A DNA stretch of 6,574 nucleotides, from contig JAOQAL010000517.1 of NCBI GenBank assembly GCA_025963615.1, forward strand, positions 1-6,574, in the 5' to 3' direction. A program made the translations under genes and the position numbers. This document shows positions 1 through 5,599 of this stretch, one piece after another; the first letter of the stretch is position 1, and every line of letters starts with the position of its first letter. The notes under the pieces are model-generated. The model searched no databases, was not told the DNA's origin, and saw nothing but the letters and a program-made list of their open reading frames with translations. The stretch is from Chitinophagaceae bacterium (lineage in GTDB: Bacteria > Bacteroidota > Bacteroidia > Chitinophagales > Chitinophagaceae).

Positions 1-70
1 CTAAATAGTTAGTCTTCTTTACTCAGCGTTTTTCTCAGATCATTATTAATTTTTAATCTAAACAGCAAAC

Positions 71-355
71 ATGAACATTTATGTTTCAAATTTAAGCTTC
101 GCCGTACAGGATGAAGATTTAAGGGAATTTTTTGCAGAATACGGAGAAGTATCTTCTGTTAAAGTAATTACAGACAAACTTACAAACCGCAGCCGTGGTT
201 TTGCTTTTGTGGAAATGCCTGACAATGCAGCAGCTCAGAAAGCAATCCAGGAACTGGATGGTGGTATGGTTGATGGCCGTTCTATCAAAGTAACTGAAGC
301 CAGGCCGAAAGAAGAAAGAAGTCAAAAACCTTCATATTCTAAGAGCAGGTGGTAA
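71..355 (+). CDS. Small single-RRM RNA-binding protein
   Basis: This 94-residue protein is almost entirely one RNA recognition motif. Strand beta-1 carries RNP2 (IYVSNL, residues 3-8) and strand beta-3 carries RNP1 (RGFAFVEM, residues 42-49). The RNA-stacking aromatics Tyr4, Phe44 and Phe46 are all present. The fold ends near residue 78, and a short basic, polar tail (about 79-94, rich in K, R, S) follows. Such proteins bind single-stranded RNA in the cytoplasm. Small RRM proteins are widespread in Bacteroidota and cyanobacteria, and relatives in Bacteroides (the Rbp proteins) have been studied as post-transcriptional regulators; the targets of this one cannot be read from sequence. The ATG at 71 is the first start after an in-frame TAA at 59-61. 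The leader has no Shine-Dalgarno motif. Two terminators follow, so it is probably the last or only gene of its transcript. Confidence 0.93.
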   Translation: MNIYVSNLSFAVQDEDLREFFAEYGEVSSVKVITDKLTNRSRGFAFVEMPDNAAAQKAIQELDGGMVDGRSIKVTEARPKEERSQKPSYSKSRW

Positions 356-370
356 TATCATCTGTTTAAT

Positions 371-405
371 AAAAAAGAGCGTTCCTTTATGAAACGCTCT
401 TTTTT
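371..405. terminator. Bidirectional hairpin terminator between convergent genes
   Basis: A perfect 13-bp inverted repeat (arms 371-383 and 393-405) encloses a 9-nt loop. The core pairs GAGCGTT with AACGCTC and is flanked by six A on the left and six T on the right, so the transcript from either strand ends its hairpin in a U-run. It lies 15 nt after the stop of the RRM gene and 33 nt after the stop of the convergent DsbA-like gene. It can therefore serve both. Confidence 0.9.
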
Positions 406-438
406 ATTGCCTACTATTTTTGAATCTGCTGGCTTTTA

Positions 439-1008
439 TCAGGCTCTCTGTTTTACAGAGGGTTTTTTCTTTACTTTTTTCAGCGCGGCGTCAATTGCTT
501 TGCTGATGTTTTCAAATGTTGGCTTGCCGAACACTACGTCATCATTTACAAAAAAAGCGGGGACATCCTTTACGCCACGATTCAATCCTTCTTTCAAATC
601 TCCCTGTACCTGCCATCCGTAGATCGCGTTAACCAGGTCATCCAGGAATTTCTTGTTATTGACACCTGCTTCCTTGGAATGCAGTTTCAAACTGGTAGTT
701 CCCAGGTTACGCCTGTTTGCAAACAGGATATTGTGCATTTCCCAGAACTTGCCTTCCTGGCCGGCAGCTACGGCTGCTTCCCCAGCTTTCAGGCTACGCT
801 GGTGAATACGTGTAAGCGGAAAATGCCGGAAGTTGAATCGAATTTTCCCCTCATACTCTACCAATAGTTGTTTTACTATTTCATTGGCTTTGGCGCAAGC
901 TTCGCTTTCATAATCGCCAAATTCCATTAATGTTACCGGCGCGTCTATGTCGCCTACGAACATGTCCCGTGGTTCAATGATCTCAATAATCTCTTTTTTA
1001 AATGCCAT
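439..1008 (-). CDS. DsbA-family thioredoxin-fold protein with SxxC in place of CxxC
   Basis: This 189-residue protein belongs to the DsbA-like thioredoxin-fold group (Thioredoxin_4 type), also found fused to or beside NhaA antiporters. Visible landmarks are the beta-1/active-site segment PVTLMEFGDYE (24-34), the conserved RHFPL (61-65), a helical insert, and the cis-proline loop VPAFFVN with Pro150. The active site normally reads C-P-Y-C after this segment; here it is S35-E36-A37-C38, and the codon for residue 35 is a clean AGC. The nucleophilic cysteine is therefore missing and a classical disulfide exchange role is doubtful. No signal peptide is seen, so it is probably cytoplasmic. The C-terminus is a basic tail (about 177-188). 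The ATG is preceded by a strong AGGAGA at 6-nt spacing, which fixes the start. The stop is a tandem TGA-TAA. The fold is secure; the function is unknown. Confidence 0.88.
   Translation of the reverse strand: MAFKKEIIEIIEPRDMFVGDIDAPVTLMEFGDYESEACAKANEIVKQLLVEYEGKIRFNFRHFPLTRIHQRSLKAGEAAVAAGQEGKFWEMHNILFANRRNLGTTSLKLHSKEAGVNNKKFLDDLVNAIYGWQVQGDLKEGLNRGVKDVPAFFVNDDVVFGKPTFENISKAIDAALKKVKKKPSVKQRA
444..468 (+). terminator. Second intrinsic terminator for the RRM transcript, inside the convergent gene
   Basis: On the + strand an 8-bp stem (444-451 with 455-462, including one G-T wobble) closes a TTT loop and is followed by six T (463-468). This is a good rho-independent terminator shape for transcription reading through from the RRM gene. 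On the opposite strand the same bases encode the last residues of the DsbA-like protein, including its lysine-rich tail. The U-run is only on the + strand side, so it should not stop the convergent gene. Confidence 0.6.
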
Positions 1009-1014
1009 GATTTG

Positions 1015-1020
1015 TCTCCT
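1015..1020 (-). promoter_or_regulatory. Strong Shine-Dalgarno site of the DsbA-like gene
   Basis: AGGAGA on the - strand stands 6 nt before the ATG at 1006-1008. It is the only clear Shine-Dalgarno sequence in the window; the RRM, mtnA, clpB and serine hydrolase starts lack one. That absence is normal for Bacteroidota. Confidence 0.7.
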
Positions 1021-1054
1021 GTATTATTCTTCCCCAAGCTAGGTGGTTCCGAGT

Positions 1055-1060
1055 ATTATA
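1055..1060 (-). promoter_or_regulatory. Possible -10-like element upstream of the DsbA-like gene
   Basis: TATAAT reads on the - strand inside an AT-rich patch, 46 nt before the start codon. No matching TTGACA-type -35 box, and no Bacteroidota TTTG/TAnnTTTG pair, is seen at standard spacing. This is a weak candidate based on a single hexamer. Confidence 0.2.
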
Positions 1061-1415
1061 TAACACCCCAAAAGGGAATTGGTTTACTTAACTTTACAAC
1101 TCCCACAAAGGGTCTGAAACGGCTGAAGATAGTATTTTTTTATCCCCTTGTATTACCGGAATACGGAATTTTATAAACGCACTATCCCCACACTGAATAT
1201 CAAATACTTACAGAGGCCCCAGGTTGAGAAAAAGGTGTTAAAATCTGAATTATGCCAAAAGCCTACCCATGACTGGCTGCCAAGCCTTCTCATCCGCCCG
1301 GCTTTCCGATCCGCTTTTTAAAGAAAAGAACCTCCCTACTAGCCTCTCCCCTGGCTTTAAACAGTGGCGATTTCCGTTCCCAACAGCGCGGGCCGACTAT
1401 AAACCAACTTCCGGC

Positions 1416-1444
1416 ATGAATGGGTTAGCCATAAAGGCATTCAT
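1416..1444. repeat. 7-bp inverted repeat in the mtnA trailer
   Basis: ATGAATG (1416-1422) and CATTCAT (1438-1444) form inverted arms around a 15-nt spacer, 23-51 nt after the mtnA stop. The stem is AT-rich and no U-run follows in either direction, so it is a poor intrinsic terminator. It could stabilise the mRNA 3' end, or it may be chance. Confidence 0.3.
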
Positions 1445-1466
1445 ATTCAGTCACCATTGAACTTTA

Positions 1467-2594
1467 TCAATCCCTTTTTATGTATCCAGCTTTCATTTGC
1501 TCTGGAAATAATTTAAGTATATCCTTTTCATTCGCAGGGCAAATGCCTCTTTCAGTTATTAAGCCTTTAATAAGACGGGCCGGGGTCACATCAAATCCAT
1601 AATTAGCCACGGGGCTTTCCTGCGGTGTGATCAATACTTTTTTTATTTCCCCGTCACAAAGGCCATAGACATATTTCACTTCGGCATCGCTTCTTTCTTC
1701 AATTGGAATTTCCTTTACACCATCGAGTAGCTGCCAATCAAAAGTAGATGAGGGCAAGGCTACATAAAAAGGAATATTATTGTCCTGAGCTGCCAGTGCT
1801 TTGAGATAGGTACCGATCTTGTTGGCCGCATCGCCAGACCGGGTTACCCTGTCAGCGCCGGTGATCACCAGATCGACCATCTGGTGCTGCATCAGGTGGC
1901 CGCCTGTATTATCGGTAATAACTGTATGGGGTACCCCATGATTTAATAATTCCCAGGCCGTTAGACCAGCGCCCTGGTTACGCGGCCGGGTCTCATCCAC
2001 CCAAACATGCACTTTGATCCCCCGTTCGAATGCTTCATAAATGGGAGCTGTAGCCGAACCATAGTCAACAAAAGCCAGCCAGCCCGCATTGCAATGTGTC
2101 AATATATTAACGGGTTCGCCTTTTTTTCGTTTTGCAATCTCTTCAATGATAGTTATGCCATGGTTTCCCAACCTTCTGCAATATTCAGCATCTTCATCAG
2201 CAATCATGATAGCTGTATTTTTTGCGATTTTAATTTTTTCGTCTATTGTATTCCCCTTTGCAATCGCCAGGAGCTGCCTGTTAACCGCCCATTCAGGATT
2301 CACGGCGGTGGGTCTTGCAGATTTTAGTAATCCGGCTGCTGCAGATAAAAAATCCTCAAACGATTCTTTATCTGCAGCTTCCCGGGCTGCAAGCCACATA
2401 CCAAAGCCAGCTGTTGCTCCCATTAATCCCGCACCTCTTACCTGCATGTCCCTGATCGCCATAAACACATCATTTACCGTATGCAGGTCATTAATAATAA
2501 ACTGGTGCGGAAGAAAACGCTGATCAATTATCTGTATGACCGGATCCGTTTCGTGCAGCCATATCGTTCTGAAATGTTGACCTTTTATTTTCAT
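1467..2594 (-). CDS. mtnA: S-methyl-5-thioribose-1-phosphate isomerase family protein (MtnA)
   Basis: This cytoplasmic sugar-phosphate isomerase has 375 residues, a full length for the family. MtnA converts the aldose methylthioribose-1-phosphate to methylthioribulose-1-phosphate in methionine salvage; relatives act on 5-deoxyribose-1-phosphate. Family signatures run in order: VRGAG phosphate loop (52-56), RPTAVN (94-99), THCNAG with catalytic Cys168, DETRPRNQGAG (200-210), ITGADR with catalytic Asp248, GDAANKIGTY (254-263), IEERS and FDVTPA near the C-terminus. Cys168 and Asp248 match Cys160 and Asp240 of the Bacillus subtilis enzyme. Two loops are unusual: the common RGAPAIG reads RGAGLMG, and the common QGAR reads QGAG. 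No other salvage gene (mtnK, mtnB, mtnC, mtnD) is in the window, so the exact substrate is not certain. The leader lacks a Shine-Dalgarno site. The gene ends with tandem TGA-TAA stops. Confidence 0.93.
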   Translation of the reverse strand: MKIKGQHFRTIWLHETDPVIQIIDQRFLPHQFIINDLHTVNDVFMAIRDMQVRGAGLMGATAGFGMWLAAREAADKESFEDFLSAAAGLLKSARPTAVNPEWAVNRQLLAIAKGNTIDEKIKIAKNTAIMIADEDAEYCRRLGNHGITIIEEIAKRKKGEPVNILTHCNAGWLAFVDYGSATAPIYEAFERGIKVHVWVDETRPRNQGAGLTAWELLNHGVPHTVITDNTGGHLMQHQMVDLVITGADRVTRSGDAANKIGTYLKALAAQDNNIPFYVALPSSTFDWQLLDGVKEIPIEERSDAEVKYVYGLCDGEIKKVLITPQESPVANYGFDVTPARLIKGLITERGICPANEKDILKLFPEQMKAGYIKRD

Positions 2595-2610
2595 GCAGGT
2601 TGTATTGCAA

Positions 2611-2639
2611 TAAATATACGACGCTTTCCAAACAAGCGT
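2611..2639 (-). promoter_or_regulatory. Probable mtnA promoter with overlapping palindrome
   Basis: On the - strand TATATTTA (2611-2618) matches the Bacteroidota -7 element TAnnTTTG at all but the last base and lies 16 nt before the mtnA start codon. A perfect inverted repeat, ACGCTT-N7-AAGCGT (2621-2626 and 2634-2639), lies immediately upstream, in the spacer between the -7 box and where the -33 box should be. The -33 position (19-nt spacing) reads TTAC, a poor match to TTTG. The palindrome could be an operator. This is inference from position only. Confidence 0.35.
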
Positions 2640-2719
2640 AACATGCCACCGGGATGGTTTAAATACGCCACGATCTATCTATAACTCCTACAGCAATTCG
2701 CTGCGGCTATTTTAAAGAG

Positions 2720-2743
2720 AAGCCCCGACGAAGGCCAGGGCTT
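2720..2743 (-). terminator. Intrinsic terminator of clpB
   Basis: The - strand transcript folds into a 10-bp stem with a CTTC tetraloop: AAGCCC pairs with GGGCTT, and the stem continues inward through two G-U wobbles. On the + strand the wobbles become mismatches, so the structure favours the clpB transcript. It begins 13 nt after the clpB stop. The following tract (CTCTTT) is only a partial U-run, so efficiency may be moderate. It separates clpB from mtnA. Confidence 0.65.
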
Positions 2744-2756
2744 TAATTAACTTTTC

Positions 2757-5384
2757 TTACCGCTTTTCGGCAACACGAGCCGCCGGCTCCGACATTTCAT
2801 TTCTAAATACCACCGTGTTGTCGAAGACATCCACCAGCACCGGGTGTGTCTTATCTATATCACCAGCCAGTATGCGTTTACTTAACTGATTTACAATTTC
2901 CTTTTGTATCAAACGCTTTAATGGTCTTGCACCAAACTGAATATCAAATCCCTGCTCGGCTAAAAACTCCAGCGCATATTCGCTGAACTGCAGTTGTATA
3001 CCGCTTTGTGCCACCAATCTCTTCAGATTGTCCAACTGGATCTTCATAATACCGATGATATCTTTTTTCAGCAATGGCTGGAACATGATGATCTCATCTA
3101 CCCTGTTCAAAAATTCAGGGCGAATGGTTTGCCGCAGCAGGTTCATCACATCCACTTTTGCTTTAGCATTTGCCTCCTCAACATTCTTATCGCTCACGCC
3201 ATCAAAGGCATCCTGTATCAAATGGCTACCGATATTGCTCGTCATTATTATAATGGTATTTTTAAAATTCACCACACGGCCTTTATTATCGGTCAATCTT
3301 CCATCATCCAATACCTGCAGCAATACATTCCAGACATCCGGGTGTGCTTTTTCAATTTCATCCAGCAATACGACACTGTAGGGTTTGCGGCGCACCGCCT
3401 CAGTCAACTGTCCCCCTTCATCATAGCCAATATAACCCGGGGGGGCACCCACCAAACGGCTTACGGTATGTTTTTCCTGGTACTCACTCATGTCAATCCT
3501 CGTCATCATACTTTCATCGTCAAACAGATAATCAGCCAGCGCTTTCGCCAGTTCTGTTTTACCTACACCCGTGGTACCTAAAAACATAAAAGAACCAATT
3601 GGTTTCTTAGGATCCTGCAAACCGGCGCGGCTTCTCCTAATCGCATCGGCCACTGCAGTAATCGCTTCTTCCTGCCCCACGACCCTTTCATGCAAATGAT
3701 CTTCCAGGTGCAATAATTTATCTTTATCACTCTGCAGCATTTTAAATACCGGGATGCCGGTTGTTTTAGCAACACTTTCAGCAATATCCTCTGCATCCAC
3801 TTCTTCTTTTAAAAGACGATGCCGGTCGTCAGCTGCCAGTTGTTTGGCCAGGTCAGCAACCAGTTTTTCCTGCTCTTTAATTTTTCCATACCGGATTTCT
3901 GCCACTTTTCCATAGTCGCCTTCCCGCTCAGCCCGTTCCGCCAATTGTTTCAGGTTTTCAATTTCGGCCTTTGCATTTTGCAGTTTTTCCACCAATTCTT
4001 TTTCCTCTTTCCATTTTGCTTTCAGGGTATCTCTGTCCACAGCGAGGTTAGCGATCTCGGTATTCAGTTCTTTTAATTTCACTTCATCGCTTTCCCTTTT
4101 GATCGCTTCGCGTTCAATTTCCAATTGACGGATTTGCCTTTCCAACCTGTCAAGTTCTTCCGGCATACTGTTCATTTCAAGACGGAGCTTGGCAGCGCTT
4201 TCATCAATCAGGTCAATCGCTTTATCTGGTAAAAACCGGTCGGTGATATAACGATGCGATAATTCCACCGCTGCAATAATGGCTTCATCTTTTATCCGTA
4301 CGTGGTGATGCGTTTCATAACGGTCCTTTAATCCCCGTAAAATTGAAATCGCATCTTCTACATTGGGCTCATCAATCACCACTTTTTGAAAACGTCGTTC
4401 CAATGCTTTATCCTTTTCAAAAAATTTCTGGTATTCATTTAATGTGGTGGCTCCTACGGCCCTAAGTTCACCTCTTGCCAATGCGGGTTTTAAAATATTA
4501 GCAGCGTCCATAGCGCCTTCGCCGGCACCGGCGCCAACAAGTGTATGAATTTCATCAATGAATAATATAATTTCGCCTTCACTTTGCGCCACTTCTTTTA
4601 CTACACCTTTTAATCTTTCTTCAAATTCGCCTTTATACTTGGCCCCGGCAATCAGCTGTCCCATATCCAGCGCATAAATGATTTTAGATTTTAGATTTTC
4701 CGGCACATCGCCATTTACAATCCGGTGCGCAATACCCTCTGCAATCGCCGTTTTGCCAACGCCTGGTTCGCCTACCAGTATCGGGTTATTTTTTGTTCTT
4801 CTTGAAAGAATATGTAGCGTTCTGCGAATTTCTTCATCCCGGCCAATAACCGGATCCAGCTTACCCTGCCTTGCCATTTCATTCAAATTCCTGGCGTATT
4901 TATTCAGCGTGTTAAACTCCTGTGATTGTGTCTGTGATGTTACAGTTTCCCCTTTTCGTAATTCTTTAATAGCAGCTACCAGCCCTTTTTCGGTAAGGCC
5001 TGCGTCTTTCAGCAATTTTGCCGAAGCATCGTTACCCTGCACGATAGCAAGCAACAAATGTTCCGGCGTTACAAACTCATCTTTAAATTGTTTTAACGCA
5101 GCGCCCGCCCGCAACACGACACTATTGGCATCCCGGCCAATTGACTGCGCGGGCTCACCATTTGTCTTAGGCAGTTTACCGAGAAGTTCATCCAGCTTAC
5201 TGTCCACGAGATTAACTGTAACGTTATTTTTCTTGAGCAGGTAATCAACCGGAGAATCGTCCTGATCAAGCAACGCTTTTAATATATGTTCCGTTTCAAT
5301 ATTCGGATTCTGTGAATTAAATGCTAATTGCTGTGCCTGTTGTACTACTTCCGCGGCTTTTATGGTAAAATTTCCTAAGTTCAT
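2757..5384 (-). CDS. clpB: ATP-dependent chaperone ClpB (Hsp100 disaggregase)
   Basis: ClpB is a cytoplasmic hexameric AAA+ machine that, with DnaK, threads aggregated proteins through its pore and refolds them. The 875-residue length is normal. In order: the Clp N-domain (about 1-145); NBD1 with Walker A GEPGVGKT (205-212), pore-loop Tyr250 in KYKG, Walker B ending IDEIH (Glu278) and arginine fingers 330-331; a coiled-coil middle domain (about 405-525, rich in E, K, L), which is the DnaK-contact element that marks ClpB; then NBD2 with Walker A GTTGVGKT (603-610), pore-loop GYIGY (Tyr651), Walker B LLDEIE (Asp675, Glu676), sensor-1 Asn717 and sensor-2 GARPLKR (818-824). No ClpP-binding IGF/IGL loop is seen, so it is not a protease partner. 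The ATG at 5382-5384 opens the N-domain correctly; the leader is AT-rich without a Shine-Dalgarno. No CIRCE operator was found upstream. Confidence 0.98.
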   Translation of the reverse strand: MNLGNFTIKAAEVVQQAQQLAFNSQNPNIETEHILKALLDQDDSPVDYLLKKNNVTVNLVDSKLDELLGKLPKTNGEPAQSIGRDANSVVLRAGAALKQFKDEFVTPEHLLLAIVQGNDASAKLLKDAGLTEKGLVAAIKELRKGETVTSQTQSQEFNTLNKYARNLNEMARQGKLDPVIGRDEEIRRTLHILSRRTKNNPILVGEPGVGKTAIAEGIAHRIVNGDVPENLKSKIIYALDMGQLIAGAKYKGEFEERLKGVVKEVAQSEGEIILFIDEIHTLVGAGAGEGAMDAANILKPALARGELRAVGATTLNEYQKFFEKDKALERRFQKVVIDEPNVEDAISILRGLKDRYETHHHVRIKDEAIIAAVELSHRYITDRFLPDKAIDLIDESAAKLRLEMNSMPEELDRLERQIRQLEIEREAIKRESDEVKLKELNTEIANLAVDRDTLKAKWKEEKELVEKLQNAKAEIENLKQLAERAEREGDYGKVAEIRYGKIKEQEKLVADLAKQLAADDRHRLLKEEVDAEDIAESVAKTTGIPVFKMLQSDKDKLLHLEDHLHERVVGQEEAITAVADAIRRSRAGLQDPKKPIGSFMFLGTTGVGKTELAKALADYLFDDESMMTRIDMSEYQEKHTVSRLVGAPPGYIGYDEGGQLTEAVRRKPYSVVLLDEIEKAHPDVWNVLLQVLDDGRLTDNKGRVVNFKNTIIIMTSNIGSHLIQDAFDGVSDKNVEEANAKAKVDVMNLLRQTIRPEFLNRVDEIIMFQPLLKKDIIGIMKIQLDNLKRLVAQSGIQLQFSEYALEFLAEQGFDIQFGARPLKRLIQKEIVNQLSKRILAGDIDKTHPVLVDVFDNTVVFRNEMSEPAARVAEKR

Positions 5385-5599
5385 ATAATCAGTTTATTAT
5401 TTTTAGTTTATTGCTTTATATACTATTGAGCTTCGGGTTTCTGTTTATTATTCAGCAATTCAGGGGCCACGAGTTAAAATCATGGCTTGTTCAAACGAAT
5501 TATCGGACATCAACCAGCTATTCAGCAGCTGGTAACATAAATTCAGAAAGACTCTTAAGGGATCGTCAAAACATAATCCATTTTAAAATTTCCGTAACA
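5385..5599. promoter_or_regulatory. Divergent intergenic region between clpB and the serine hydrolase gene
   Basis: These 215 bp must hold the promoters for clpB (leftward) and the serine hydrolase gene (rightward). The clpB-proximal part is very AT-rich (5385-5425). I could not place a convincing TTTG/TAnnTTTG pair for either gene. No CIRCE repeat is seen. A 9-bp direct repeat TATTCAGCA occurs at 5449-5457 and 5519-5527, exactly 70 bp apart, and the second copy overlaps the inverted repeat listed separately. Confidence 0.6.
5513..5533. repeat. Inverted repeat in the divergent promoter region
   Basis: ACCAGCT (5513-5519) and AGCTGGT (5527-5533) form a perfect 7-bp inverted repeat around a 7-nt spacer. 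It is not followed by a U-run on either strand, so it is not a terminator. Its place between divergent genes suits a dimeric regulator site, about 67 bp upstream of the serine hydrolase start and 129 bp upstream of clpB. No known operator consensus was recognised. Confidence 0.45.

Larger units (their letters stand above)
1009..1466. other. 458-bp intergenic stretch without a convincing gene
   Basis: This gap lies between two genes on the - strand. The right end is the trailer of mtnA and the left end is the leader of the DsbA-like gene. A 63-codon open frame on the + strand (1269-1460) has no ribosome binding site, no recognisable domain and a low-complexity S/P/F-rich composition, so it is not called. 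A pyrimidine-rich segment at about 1330-1357 (CCTCCC and CCTCTCCCC runs) resembles degenerate dispersed intergenic sequence, but only one copy is in the window. No tRNA-like or riboswitch-like structure was recognised. Confidence 0.5.

Noticed and set aside
47..54. TAATTTTT as a -7 promoter box for the RRM gene
   Set aside because: It resembles TAnnTTTG, but no TTTG is found at the expected distance upstream, and the leader is cut by the window edge.
1269..1460. 63-codon + strand open frame in the intergenic gap
   Set aside because: No ribosome binding site, no promoter, no recognisable domain and a composition unlike the neighbouring genes.
4875..4895. Internal start at ClpB Met170 giving an N-domain-less isoform like E. 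coli ClpB80
   Set aside because: An AGGA lies upstream but 11 nt away, which is too far. The position is also later than the known internal start, so support is too weak to call.
4678..5244. 188-codon open frame antisense to the clpB N-terminal region
   Set aside because: It mirrors the strongly conserved ClpB coding frame and its translation is S/F/L-rich shadow sequence. The same applies to the + strand frames at 2007-2523 (opposite mtnA) and 2994-3589 (opposite clpB).
1467..5384. mtnA and clpB as one operon
   Set aside because: They share a strand, but a 162-bp gap containing a 10-bp hairpin terminator and a promoter-like box separates them.
5385..5599. CIRCE or other classic heat-shock operator upstream of clpB
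   Set aside because: No TTAGCACTC-N9-GAGTGCTAA-like sequence is present on either strand.
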